Source: Agelas oroides
Lineage: Eukaryota > Porifera > Demospongiae > Agelasida > Agelasidae
Assembly (NCBI GenBank): GCA_949130485.1
Contig: OX422202.1
Coordinates: 4,557,292-4,621,291, forward strand
Reading direction: 5' to 3'
Length of the DNA: 64,000 nt
Shown: positions 45,307 to 55,881 of the stretch, piece by piece
How the letters are laid out: each line of letters begins with the position of its first letter
How positions within the stretch are numbered: position 1 is the stretch's first letter
Program-made: the position numbers and the translations under genes
Notes under the pieces: model-generated
What the model was told of the DNA's origin: nothing
Database searches by the model: none
What the model saw: only the letters and a program-made list of their open reading frames with translations

Positions 45307-48030
45307 CTATGGGATGATATTTAGTCCGTAGGGTTCTATTGTTCTTAAGGCCTTGATCCAAGCACTTTCTCTCTTCTTCAGACTTCTTTGATCTTCTGTG
45401 CTTTCAACTGGCTGGACTTGGATGTCAGAGGGGATGTGGTGGTTCTGTTGGACATGTCTATACAGGCGAGTTTGTACCCAGTTAGCTGGTCTTTTGGTGA
45501 ACATTTCTCTCAAATGGTTTCTGAATCTATTGTGTAAGGGTTGTGTGGTCATTCCTGCATATTGGACTTTACATCTAGTGCATGTTATTACATAGATGAC
45601 ATTCCTTGTTTTACAGCTGATGGTGTTTGTAATCTTGAGGTTGTGGTATGTACCTTTGGAGGTGCTCTTAATATAAGGTTTGGTATCGAGGGCTCTGCAT
45701 GTCAAGCAGTTATTACTGCATCTTTTGATTAGTGGGGGTGCATTCAGGGCAGGCAGGGGTTCACAAAGGAGAGTGAGGTCTCGGTCAATTTTATATACGA
45801 TCTTTGAGTCCTCTAGTCTTGCTCGGGTAAGCTGTTTTCTGATGCTCTTATGGGTTCTAAAGGCTACCGTGGGTCTATTTGGGAAAAGTCTAGAAAGTAG
45901 CGGGGATTTCTCGATGAGGTGCCAGTGTTTAACAAGCAATCTTCTGAGGCGGTGTGTTGGTAAATGCGGTGAATATGTAGTAGTGAAAGTTAGGCGTTCA
46001 TTTCCAGTGTGTGGTTTGCTTGCTAGCGTTTTTAGTCTGTCAGGGAATTTAATCCCTCTAATGCTCTCGTCTATGGTCTCTCGCCTATATCCTCTGTTTT
46101 TCATATTTTCGACATGCTTCTCTCTGTGCGTTTGGAATGTAGCTTCGTTTGAGTTCGTTCGGAGGTATCTAAGTAGTTCTCCTTTGATGATACCCCGGCC
46201 TGTTCCAGGGGGGTGGGCAGATGAGGCATGTACATACTGTTGGGTATTGGTGGGCTTGATATGGGTTTTGATATCCAGGATCCCTTCCTTGGTAAATCTC
46301 TCCCCTTTGTATAAGCATAGGTCTAAGAACGTGATTTCGTCTGTTGAAAACTCGGCAGTAAAATTAATGCGCGGGTGTAGGTTGTTGATGCTTTTGATGA
46401 ACTGTTCCAGGCTTTCTTTCGTGTCAGTCCACACTAAAAATATATCATCTATGTATCTCTTCCAATGTATGGGGGAGGGGTTTGTTTCAGAAAGGATTCT
46501 GGATTCCAGTGCACCCATGAAAATGTTAGCATAGGCAGGTGCCATCTTTGTACCCATGGCTGTGCCTTGTTTCTGAATGTAAAAATTATCGTTAAATCTG
46601 AAAACATTTTTGTAAAGAATGAGTTCTAAAAGCTTTTTTAGCCAACTGGTTGGAGGACACAGAGGGTCCTTGTTATCCCAGTTTTCAATGGCTTGAAGCG
46701 CAGCGTGAATGCCATCTTCCGTCGGGATGTTGGTGTACAATGAGGAAACATCCAGGGTACAAAGAATGCAGTCCTTGGGTAATTTAGTGGATTCTATGTA
46801 TTTAACAAATTCATTTGTGTCTTTTATGTAGGAGGGGAGTGATTTCGCTAGGGGCTGAAGCCAGTGGTCCAAGTAAGCTGAAATCTTTTCAGTTGGACCA
46901 TCACAACCTGAGACTATGGGCCTAGCTGAGGGTGGGTTTTTATGTATCTTTTTTAGGAAGTACATTTCCTGTGTCCTCACCATTCGTGGAGGTAGGAGGT
47001 ACTCAGCAGTGGGTTTATCTATGTGTCCTTCTTGGTACATGGATCTAACAGCTTGGGTTACTTCTTCGGCTACTTGTTTAGTCTGGTCTTCCTGAAGCTC
47101 ATTGTACGTATCTCTATCTGAAAGATGCTCTAAACCAGTTTCAATGTATTCCTGTCTGTCTTGTATTACAACAGTGGATCCTTTGTCTGCCTTTTTGATG
47201 ATAATGTCTTTCCTTTTTCTAAGTTTTCTGAGGGCTATTCGTTGGCGTTGGCTTAGATTGTTTCTAGTCCTATGTGGTTTCAACTTGGTAGCTTCTATCT
47301 TGAGGGCATATATATAGTCTTCTAGGCAATTATTCGTTGATGGGGGGGGTATGTAATTGCTTTGGGGTTTAAATTTCCTTTTCTTTGGCCTGTTTTGCTG
47401 AAACTCATATTTAAGCCTAAGGGTACGGGCAAATTTGTTTATATCTTTCTGAATGGCAGATGGGTGTGGTGTGGGTGGGGTTGGGACAAAACCTAAACCT
47501 TTGCTGAGTATCGAAGTCTCCTCTTTGGTGAGGGTACAGGAGGACAAATTTACACAGTGGTCATTGTTTTGTACTCTATTTGGTTTTTGTTTATGTTGAT
47601 TGTTATGATTATACCTTCTAAATCTACGGCATTCTTTACTGTTACTTTTCAAAGGATATTCAGCTTCGTCACTTGAGCGTAGCTCAGGGGGGCTGGCTTG
47701 GGGGCTAGTTGGTGTGCCTGTAGTGGGGGAAGCTTGAGAGACATTAATGGTGGGGGCTTGGTTAGTGGGAATGGAGGTAGAGGTGGAAGAATGAGTGCCA
47801 TGAGGGGGGGTGGGGGTAGTTTGAGTGACATGAGGGGTGGGGGGGGTTGTGTGTGCATGTGTGATTGGGTTGGGATATGGTGGTACTGTGGTGGTGGGGG
47901 GTGTGGTCTTTTCTTGTGGCACGTGTGTGCGTGTCGTTGGGTTGGGATGTGGTGGTATTGTGGTGGAGGATATGGTCTCATCCTGTGGTGTGCGGCTTGT
48001 TTTCGTGGGAAAGCCGGCTTGTTCCCACAC
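45307..48030 (-). CDS. Penelope-type reverse transcriptase with GIY-YIG endonuclease
   Basis: A 907-codon open frame begins at a GTG; there is no ATG upstream before a TAA near 48078, so the true N-terminus is lost or needs a frameshift from the overlapping frame at 48152. Residues 1-150 are Pro/Thr-rich. RT landmarks: TLDVSSLYTNIPTEDG (about 432, motif A), QGTAMGTKMAPAYANIFMG (about 492, motif B), RYIDDIFLVW (about 528, catalytic motif C). Near 760-780 is CSNNCLTC. The GIY-YIG nuclease starts about 810 (VIYVITCTRC, QYAGMTT, then HNRFRNH and KKRESAWIKAL). This is the canonical RT-then-nuclease order of Penelope/Neptune-type elements. The frame is intact over RT and nuclease, suggesting a young copy. 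Confidence 0.93.
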   Translation of the reverse strand: MWEQAGFPTKTSRTPQDETISSTTIPPHPNPTTRTHVPQEKTTPPTTTVPPYPNPITHAHTTPPTPHVTQTTPTPPHGTHSSTSTSIPTNQAPTINVSQASPTTGTPTSPQASPPELRSSDEAEYPLKSNSKECRRFRRYNHNNQHKQKPNRVQNNDHCVNLSSCTLTKEETSILSKGLGFVPTPPTPHPSAIQKDINKFARTLRLKYEFQQNRPKKRKFKPQSNYIPPPSTNNCLEDYIYALKIEATKLKPHRTRNNLSQRQRIALRKLRKRKDIIIKKADKGSTVVIQDRQEYIETGLEHLSDRDTYNELQEDQTKQVAEEVTQAVRSMYQEGHIDKPTAEYLLPPRMVRTQEMYFLKKIHKNPPSARPIVSGCDGPTEKISAYLDHWLQPLAKSLPSYIKDTNEFVKYIESTKLPKDCILCTLDVSSLYTNIPTEDGIHAALQAIENWDNKDPLCPPTSWLKKLLELILYKNVFRFNDNFYIQKQGTAMGTKMAPAYANIFMGALESRILSETNPSPIHWKRYIDDIFLVWTDTKESLEQFIKSINNLHPRINFTAEFSTDEITFLDLCLYKGERFTKEGILDIKTHIKPTNTQQYVHASSAHPPGTGRGIIKGELLRYLRTNSNEATFQTHREKHVENMKNRGYRRETIDESIRGIKFPDRLKTLASKPHTGNERLTFTTTYSPHLPTHRLRRLLVKHWHLIEKSPLLSRLFPNRPTVAFRTHKSIRKQLTRARLEDSKIVYKIDRDLTLLCEPLPALNAPPLIKRCSNNCLTCRALDTKPYIKSTSKGTYHNLKITNTISCKTRNVIYVITCTRCKVQYAGMTTQPLHNRFRNHLREMFTKRPANWVQTRLYRHVQQNHHIPSDIQVQPVESTEDQRSLKKRESAWIKALRTIEPYGLNIIP

Positions 48031-48152
48031 TTGCCGTTTGGGTGTCGTGGGGATTGAGGGTTTGGTATCCGAACATTATTTCTTGAGGCTTTCTTCTCTC
48101 TTTTCTCCCTGAGTTGATTTCTTAATTTGTTCTCTACTTCAGCTAATGACAT
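47649..48152 (-). CDS. Overlapping proline-rich frame at the Penelope 5' end
   Basis: ATG at 48152 lies inside the right direct repeat (MSLAEVEN), so the first eight codons may be target sequence. The frame continues with a basic stretch (KLRNQLREKREKKASR) and PPP repeats, overlapping the RT frame in another register for 380 bp. Either it is the real N-terminus, separated by a frameshift, or it is only an overlap of low-complexity sequence. Confidence 0.3.
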   Translation of the reverse strand: MSLAEVENKLRNQLREKREKKASRNNVRIPNPQSPRHPNGKCGNKPAFPRKQAAHHRMRPYPPPQYHHIPTQRHAHTCHKKRPHPPPPQYHHIPTQSHMHTQPPPPLMSLKLPPPPLMALILPPLPPFPLTKPPPLMSLKLPPLQAHQLAPKPAPLSYAQVTKLNIL

Positions 48153-48685
48153 TGCCCCCCCCAGATGGAAAAAGTTATGTACAGCCCTGCCACTGAAATC
48201 ATTTACTGCTCATTTGTTAGTGACCGATAGTTCGGGAGTTAGGAAATGTCATTAACTACTTGAAGCTACAAGAGTTAGGAACTGTCACTGGCTGCCTGAA
48301 GGCAACGCAACAAATAGAGAACTTCTCTAAATTGAATTCTTGACACAATAATTATACAAAGCTGGACACACCTCCACGACATAAATTCAATCAAACTACC
48401 AGACATTCTTTGCTGGAATGCATAGATGGCTGGGCATGAGACTACAATATGGCCCCACATTCCACACCAAATGGGAGGAGCTAAATTATAGTGGAAAGCA
48501 CATCAACCCTAGCCTCTAAACCCCTGATCTAACCAACAGAGGAAGAGGGTGTGGGAGCAGTAGCTAAACATTCTACTGTAAGTGGAGTAAGAAATAGCTT
48601 GACCAAGAAAACTCTCCTTTACCTTCGCAATACTGTGGCAATGAGATACTATTGTCTCGGAGTTTCTTTGTTGTCATGTGATTAC

Positions 48686-48782
48686 CTAGTCTCACAAGCC
48701 AGACCCAACCAACCTCATGCAGCGTGGAATACTTTCAGTATCATACACGGTTTGGCTGGTTGGGTGTGGAATTTGAGACTAG
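48686..48782. mobile_element. 97-bp MITE (CTAGTCTCACAAGCC)
   Basis: The left end CTAGTCTCACAAGCCAGACC and the right end GGGTGTGGAATTTGAGACTAG are inverted repeats; inner CCAACCAACC and GGCTGGTTGGG also pair. It is directly 3' of the kelch pseudogene. Confidence 0.7.
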
Positions 48783-48803
48783 TATAATATACTATGCACC
48801 CAC

Positions 48804-49729
48804 CTGATAATTGCAGGTAGCCAACTTCAACACATGATGTTCTAGTGTGCCCTGAGATGTAGCCTCCAACAGCAATGATACAGTCCCTCAGTCCCACCAC
48901 CAGGCACAGTTCTCGAGCTGTGGACAAGTCGCCATGGGTCGGAATTCGCACTGTACATGTAAACATCAGCTGTGGTAGTGCCATGTGAGTCCCACCCACC
49001 AACTGCCAGCACCCTCCCATTCAAGGTGGTGCAAGTAGAGTCCCACATTGGTACACCAGCGATACACTGCCAGACACCAGCTTCATTAGTGTGGGGTGGG
49101 GTCTGTGAGGGTGAGTAACACGAGTGCAGGAGGGAGTCTAGTGTGCAGGTGAAGACTGCATGGGTTGCTTTGTAGTACTTGTTCCTGCCTCCCAGGAGGT
49201 AGAGACACCCTCCACAGACAGTGGCTGACATGCTCCAGACTGGTTCTGGTAGGCTGGCTGCCGTGTACCACTCTCGAGTGGCAATGTTCATCACCTCTAC
49301 TGTGGACAGGACTCTCCTTTCCACTCCCACTCCTCCTGCTGCTATGAGGTAGTTCTGTGCACTAATGACAGCAAGCTAGGATCGTTTGGTGGGCATTGGA
49401 GGAAAGATTGTCACCCACTTACTACCATTGAAGCTAACAAGACGGTTGGTATAATCTCCTGAGCGGAGTCCACTTTGCCAACCTCCGACTGCAGTTAGGA
49501 GGTTGTTGACGACTACCAGTCCAAAGTCAGTCTGAGGACATTCTGGCAGTTTGGTCCAGTCATCCTTCTCTGAGTTGTATGCAAACACGAAATGACTGAA
49601 ATGTGAACTGAAGTAGTCCACACTACCATGAGCTATAGCTGCACCCCTCCTCATCCCACATGGTGCATTTCTGTGTGTTTCCCAAGTCACTTTCAACTTC
49701 TGGACATCCCATACCTCTGCCATTGCCAC
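48804..49729 (-). pseudogene. Kelch-repeat protein gene, broken by a stop and a frameshift
   Basis: Minus-strand frame 49729-49376 has kelch blades (WDVQKLKVTW, VVVNNLLTAVGGWQSG, WVTIFPPMPTKRS). A TAG at 49376-49378 then interrupts it, and the same frame resumes (LAVISAQNYLIAAGG, STVEVMNIATREWYTAASLP, VCGGCLYLLGGRNKYY, LNGRVLAVGGWDSHGTT). Near 48930 the reading shifts to a second frame (DLSTARELCLVVGLRD, CIIAVGGYISGH) that ends at a good donor (48804). Kelch blades form a beta-propeller used for protein binding. Two separate lesions suggest a pseudogene, though sequencing error could explain either. No BTB domain is seen. Confidence 0.75.
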
Positions 49730-50167
49730 TGCAGCAGTTCACCACCTAATGAATGGATCTAAATGAAAACAAACCAACCATGGCAACAGTACAGTAACTA
49801 TAGCAATGGCAACAGTGAAGCATGTCTGATATAACCCTCGGGATGTAGACCCATTGCACTTACATTAGCAACTCCATGTACATCTGTATACTAAAACATG
49901 CGCTACCATCTTAAGGTAAGGTGGGTAACGTGAAATGAAACACTTTCTTCAGCTCTTTACTCTGAAACTAAGACTGTTAGACAAGCTTTGTGGAATGGTA
50001 TCACTTTTATAATGTAGGGTCCTATCAATAATTTTGCACCCTATCAACACAGCCCCAACACAGGATATGACAGCAAATGAAGGCATTTTGTATTTAGCAC
50101 TTTAATTTTCGGTCCCTCTACGGAAGTAAGTCACACACATACAGCTACACGTTTAGCATGCATTTAA

Positions 50168-51172
50168 GGTGGCACGGTCATCACTCGGCGGAGGTTAACG
50201 AAAACATAAACCTGGGTTACAGTCAGGACCAGGGTTACTCCTAGTTCCAGGATTAGGGTTTGCTTTAGGGCAATCTTGCTTTGCCTAATTTTAAAAAGGG
50301 TTTTAGTAGCTCATTAATATATTCATGAACCCCAAATTGCCACTCGATGGACGCATCTACACGCTCACTGTAGGTAGCGTCCCAACCACCAATGTATCTC
50401 AAAACAATCTATGCCAGCTTTTGTTCAAAGCTACTCTCAAAGTCAGGCTAGACTCATGTTTGTCACTACTCTTGGAATGGACAACTTTGACTGCACCAAA
50501 ATGAATGCACATTTTAAAAAATTCACAGCTTGTCTACAGGAGGGGCTCATTCACGAGTGGAAGCAAGCATTACTAGCCCCACCTCTCTCCCTTATGTCGC
50601 TAAACAACTCACGGCTCTGTTCCACACACAGCCACCGTTCAGCTCCCTTGGCTGTCAGACTGTAGCACCAACGATAAATTGCGTATTCTAGTTAAAGCCC
50701 ATCCCAGCACTTGAAGCACCTGGCCACGGTCACCAACTAGGCTAGGCATACGGCCGCGAGACCTGGGCCTACTCAACAAACACAGTCTTGGCCACTGTGG
50801 CCTTTCTGCTTCTTCTAGACGCAAGCTTGCTTTCACAAGCAGACATTACGCACTACTCACAGCTACTGACACTACAGCACTCTACTAAACTCCTTCTTTT
50901 TTTTTTCTTTTTTTTAAGTCGATCTAAGCTTATTTTCAAAGTTCCGACCACCACATGAAGGGTGCCGCCAGGCCACATCTTAACTAACTTAATTATAAAC
51001 TGATTATTGGATGGCAATGCCGACAGGAAACGGGGAAAATCCCCAATTTTACGGACCGTGAACGGTTTGAGACTCAAAACGGACTGTGCGCTAAACTTTT
51101 AACAAGACAAAGAAGTCTATCAGCTTGGATTCCAGGTTTGTTGACCTTAAAAATCCAGGGTACTGTGCCACC
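50168..51172. mobile_element. Non-autonomous DNA transposon with TTAA target sites (1.0 kb)
   Basis: Termini GGTGGCAC and GTGCCACC are each flanked by TTAA (50164-50167, 51173-51176), the piggyBac-type target duplication. The inside matches the copy at 36700-37528 in inverse orientation, including the MPAFVQSYSQSQ frame (50411-50665) and a T-rich tract (50898-50919). The TIR is short (8-12 bp). No transposase is seen. Confidence 0.8.
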
Positions 51173-51405
51173 TTAAGCTCACCTGATCATGCAGTCAACC
51201 TTCCACCCGAGTCAGACATGCTAATGTGAGAAAAAGTTACCGTCAAATTTAGATGTTAACCCTGTCTTTACGAAATTTAAGGGTGGTCGGAACTAACAAC
51301 CGTGCAGATCCAAAAGTATGCAAAAGCTGTTGTCACCTGGGCAATTACTTTGATGACCTCAAGCCACTTACCGGAAGCCTCAGGAGCGCCTGCGTTTACA
51401 TGCAC

Positions 51406-51663
51406 CAAGAGCGCATAAGAACGGGCGGCTAGAGTAAAAGCGTGTAACTCCAATAGAAGCCCGTAGTCTGGTAATTATTGAACCGTACTAAAAATAGAAC
51501 ATCCGGTCACGTGTGCGCTTAGCAACAATGCATAAGGGCTTATGTCAACGCAGCGTGCGCAGTGCGTGTTACTATTTTTAGTACTGGCGGTAAATTCCGC
51601 CCGGTTTCGAATTTTACGTAGTTACACGCTCTTACTCTAGCCGCCCGTTCTTATGCGCTCTTG
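51406..51663. mobile_element. MITE with 45-bp TIRs and CATGCAC duplication
   Basis: CAAGAGCGCATAAGAACGGG at the left is mirrored by CCCGTTCTTATGCGCTCTTG at the right, continuing through CGGCTAGAGTAA. CATGCAC flanks both sides, a 7-bp target duplication. A related arm is at 2566-2640. Confidence 0.85.
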
Positions 51664-52011
51664 CATGCACCAAGGAGGCTGGATTACTTTACACAAGAGG
51701 CGGTCCTTTCTCAAAGAGCGGCTAAGTGCGGTTTACATAACTCAACCTGTGTTCACCGGAATTGGACTTTAGTTTGTTTTGCGACCTGGGGGAGTGGACT
51801 TGACCGCAACAAAACGTTTTTCGTGAAATACGCGCTGAAAAGCCAGGCATATTATACGCTGCAGGCCCGTGAAAACTGCGAAGCGCCCACTTCTGTTTGT
51901 CTTACGATGAAAAGCGTTCTGTCATTGAATTTCTCTGGTAATAACAGCTCTGTAGACAACCTTCCAAGTCTACAGTTACTCCGTTCAAAAGTTTTATCAA
52001 CAAATAGGTCT
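51664..52011. other. Spacer between MITEs with a 124-codon frame
   Basis: A plus-strand frame (51661-52035, MHAPRRLDYFTQEAVLSQRA) crosses the ends of both neighbouring MITEs, so it is probably not a gene. Nothing else is seen. Confidence 0.3.
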
Positions 52012-52613
52012 CAGGCCCGTAGCCAGGATTTTTAGAAGGGGGATTACATGGATGTCTATTGTGTATATATATGTATACATGTATAAGCATGAAAGACTAG
52101 GAGTCTGGGGGCATGCTCCCCCAGGAAATTAGATGCTCTGAGATTGCTTCTGAGGCCATTTTGGGACAGAAGCAGAGCCGTAGTAGCTACATGGCTCGTG
52201 GAATATTGCATCCAATTTTTGGCTGTCCACGTTTACATTTGCTATGCCAGCTGACTTTGAATTTCCATGAGAGAAGGTACTAAGGTCAACAGAACAGCAG
52301 ATGGGTGCATCACTAGAAGGACAACTGGTGAACTCTCGAGCGCCTGAAATAGCAATTTATTTACGCACGTATTTACGCGCGTCCTTTCATCGCAAGTTCG
52401 CAACAGCGTAAACAGCTTACGCTCGCGTTCCCGATGGTCCTCCGTGAACAAACGGCTCTCATAGCTGCAACCAGATTCGTTTGAACGGCGGTGATTCTCA
52501 TTAGCAGCGAGAGCAGTGGACCACTTTCAAACGGTAGGAACTTAAAATGTACAGTTAAGAGGCCAAAAGGAGGGTTCGAACGAACCCCCCCCCCCCCCCC
52601 GCCTACGGGCCTG
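52012..52613. mobile_element. hAT-like MITE (CAGGCCCGTAG termini)
   Basis: CAGGCCCGTAGCCAGG and CCGCCTACGGGCCTG are inverted; GGTCT lies on both sides as a 5-bp duplication. Internal CTGGGGGCATGCTCCCCCAG resembles the 43652 element. A C-rich tract (52585-52600) precedes the right end. Confidence 0.75.
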
Positions 52614-53653
52614 GGTCTGAATTTAGCCGCTCCACTGTTCAGCTTGTGGACAAGCTAGATTCATAAACTTGTACGTGTGTTTAGAGCATGGTGTAATAGA
52701 ATACTGTAATGTGATTGGTCAGTGCCTGGATTCTAAATCTCATAGAATCCTGTCTGGCTACTCAGAATCCAGTCTGCTCACTTAGAATCCAAGCCCAGAA
52801 GGTATGAAGTTCAAAAGAATTGTACATGTAATATTAGCGAGTCCAAATGATATTCATAACAGTGAAAAATTGCGTAACCCTTTTTGAAGCGGAAGTGCCG
52901 TATTGAATGCGGCACTGTTGTAGATGTCCTGCAAAAACCCGCACACACAGTCGAAATTTCGGCCAATAGCCCTACAACGCATATCAAATTGAAGCGCTTT
53001 CGTTCTTCTTTTCAATTCTGCTGGTAAGAACAATCATTTTTTAAAAAATTCTACCTTTTTGGGGGGTGTTTTAGCCGCTTTTTACTAATTTCACTGGACT
53101 TCTAAGGTATATGCAGCCCTTACCATGGGAAATAGGTTTCTTGGGTTGCAGATTTCAATTATTTGGGTTGTATTTGCCGTCAAAACAGTCACTCCACTGT
53201 GGCAACCAGCAAAAGGTCAGGACATTGTAAGCGAGTGTCACTCCAGTACAGTCATTTGCTGCTGAAACTTACTTTATTCTCATTATGATTACCAAAGGAC
53301 CTCAGCTGATCTTGGAAACAAACATTTCACTCTTGATACCTGAGTGGTGGAGGCTGTGTACTGACATAAGAACTGCATATGCTTGTGTGTGTGGTAGCAA
53401 GTCTGTTCATGCATAATAGAGCAAAAGAGGGTATGAAATCCACAGCTGTAGCTGCTGGGAGATAAAGTGGGCCCACAGAATGATGGAGAGAAGAGAGTGT
53501 TTGCAGTTGCAAAGAAGATGGACTATTAAGAGATGCACAAACAAGAATGTGATGGTGAATGACCAGTGACTGGGTTGAAAGAAATAGGCGGACAAGCCGT
53601 ACTGCCCTTCCTAGAGACTCCAGGCACTAAGGTGCATGCAGATTATGATGACC

Positions 53654-54166
53654 CAGTGGCGGATCTAGGATTTTCAAAAGGGGGGTAAGGGGTTTTCCAG
53701 TGTGCACTTGACTGATCGCTATACTTGGCAGAGGCGCGCGAACCGCGCCCGCTAGGGGGGTGTGGGGGCACGCCCCCCCAAGAAAATTTTCGATTTCAGA
53801 CCTTCTGAGATCGTTTCTGGTGCCGTTTTGAGGTGAAATAGCAAGAGTTGGACGACCTTCTTCCAAATCTAGTCATTGTGTTTGAAACCTTTAAACGCTC
53901 GCAGAATTTAAAAGGCGTAGCTCCGCAGAGGCTACAAAGGCTTTGTCCGAACTGAATATCTCGAAGCAACTCTAGTCCTAGTCAAACGTCTGGAGATCAG
54001 TAAGGAACTGATATGTGAGTGTGTAACTGTGCCTGGTTGTTGTTGCTGCATGCCACTGCTGCATAATCATTTGATGGACTCGTGCAGTTAGTACGCAAAA
54101 ATACACTACTAGCCGCCAAAGGGGGGTGCATTTGCACCCCCCTTACCCCCCCTAAATCCGCCACTG
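53654..54166. mobile_element. MITE with CAGTGGCGGAT termini and TGACC duplication
   Basis: CAGTGGCGGATCTAGGATTT at the left pairs with CTAAATCCGCCACTG at the right; GGGGGGTAAGGGG and CCCCCTTACCCCCC also pair. TGACC flanks both ends. Confidence 0.85.
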
Positions 54167-54805
54167 TGACCATGCATGTTGGTGACTCCTGTCTGCAGGT
54201 TTGGGGACTCACTGGTAGCTACACTTAGACTCATTAGCCAAAACAAACGTCATTTTCATCATCAGAGTCATCCCAATAGCCAGCTTTAAACATCTACCAT
54301 AATATGCACTGATACCACTGCTGTGAGCTGTTGTGCTCCAAAAAAAGGCTAGGATATCATAGCACAGGACGCATTTAGATCCCCAGAAAATTTAAAACTG
54401 GATGAGGTGTTGTATGTACTTGACCTTTAAATGATGTTGCGCGGTGCCACCTTCTCCATTGAATTTTGTTGTAAAAAGTGGGTACGGTACCATTTGACTT
54501 CGGAAAGCCATATCTTGGGTAAAGTATAGGAAACCCAGGCAATATGTATATCGTTCAATTACTCTAAGGCTGCTCTTTAAGCCTGTATTACTAACTTTTT
54601 TTGATTCAAAATTTTCTTTTTTGTTTGGACACGCTAGTAATATAATATTGTTTACATAATACATGTTTACATTACAAATGCAGCAGGTGTTAAAGAAAAG
54701 GCAGGTTGGCCATATTCCATCGGATAGCCCGAGGGTATCACAGCAAAAAATGGTGGAGTCGAGGTGTAGCTATCTGTTTGAACAATCTTTCAAGAATGAA
54801 GCAGG

Positions 54806-55094
54806 TCACTGAGCCCTTAGTAATACTTTGGCTGTAGATCTGTTAGTCAGAAATCCTGCTGTCTTTGTTGACGCCACTTTCCCTGCTGCATTTTTGTCTT
54901 TAACTGCGGAGCAGTGGCGCTGGAGACGTTGTACGGGTGGAGTTAGAAAGTGGGCGTGGTATTTGGGAGGAGCTAAAATCGTATCGCTCAGTCGGGCAGC
55001 TGTGTAGCTTCTGTCGCGTTCTGCGTTCGACTTCGTTGCTGTTGTTATCGCACAATTCGGACTCCCAATCAGTGAACAGGTTGCCAAAATCCAT
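54806..55094 (-). CDS. Candidate first exon downstream of the TATA module
   Basis: The frame from ATG 55094 (MDFGNLFTDWESELCDNNSN, then VERRTRQKLHSCPTE) runs 64 codons to a stop at about 54900. A longer frame in another register (55147-54806) has Arg/Thr-rich composition and is less plausible. No family is recognised. Confidence 0.25.
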
Positions 55095-55257
55095 CGTCGT
55101 TCGCAGTTGTGATTTGTGTCCTTTTTATAGCTGTTGCCATGCTCCAAATAAGTTAGATTCGTCGGCCAGTGAAATCTACGGAATTTAGAAGGCCTCAGGG
55201 CCCTTAGTAGCGTCCTCGCTACGCTCGGAACGCTACAGCCCCGGGCCCTTCGGCCTT
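55092..55257 (-). promoter_or_regulatory. TATA-containing promoter-like module with fold-back (copy 2)
   Basis: On the minus strand: a fold-back (AAGGCCGAAGGGCCCGGGGC against GGGCCCTGAGGCCTT), then CTAACTTATTTGGAGCATGG, AGCTATAAAAAGGACAC (about 55130), then ATG at 55094 opening MDFGNLFTDWESELCDNN, later VERR. The 23367-23525 module has the same order and a similar first peptide (MDISELFSDSV, VERR). Downstream the sequences diverge after about 60 nt. It is likely the 5' end of a repeat family carrying its own promoter. Confidence 0.5.
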
Positions 55258-55881
55258 GTAAAAGATAGTAGCTTCATTGCCCATACCTCCTGTGGCTGAA
55301 AGAACAAGGGGAGTGAAGGAGGAGTGCTCCACCTCTTGTATCCGCTGCTGGTAAGCCCGCTTCTTCTCAAGTTCATGCTTCCTGCACACTGCCGCCGGTG
55401 CCTGGTTTCTGCTAAGCGTGACCGACACGTACGTACGTACGTAGGTACGCACGTACATCGCGGGAATAGATCCCTCATTCAGAGCCTCGCGCTCGCTATG
55501 TGATCAGAGTATAGCCTTGTACATAGGCCTTCTTTCTCCTACAATGTGGTTGGTGTTTGAGTATCTAGAGTGTTCACATTTCAACTGAAGTACCATCCTT
55601 GTGATGTGAGCAATATCATTCAATTGTCATGACAGACTTGAATTTAATTCTGTAACTACATGAGTACAAAAAAAACAATGAAATAATTAACACACAATAT
55701 TGTTTCACTGAATTATAGTTGACTTACAAAATGATAATAATATTTATTTATTTATCATATCACACAGTTGTATAAGTATGTCACTTAAAAATCTGCCATG
55801 TACATGTACTGTGATGGCCCTTACGGGTTCAACTATTCCAATTAAATCATATTATCTTATTTATTTGCATCACTCAAACAA

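Larger units (their letters stand above)
44229..48240 (-). mobile_element. Penelope-like element with 111-bp flanking direct repeats
   Basis: 44229-44339 and 48130-48240 are identical 111-bp direct repeats. Between them lie 3.8 kb with, in minus orientation, an RT-GIY-YIG frame (48030-45307), a 3' region containing ATGAGCGAAACGTCGGG (about 45000-45018), and a further proline-rich frame (44923-44309). The left repeat is continuous with a whole MITE (43652-44293); the right one carries only that MITE's last 65 bp. This favours a long target-site duplication over an element-encoded pseudo-LTR. Confidence 0.85.

Noticed and set aside
45680..46534. A 284-codon plus-strand open frame
   Set aside because: It is antisense to the RT/nuclease frame of the Penelope element and has no recognisable protein features.
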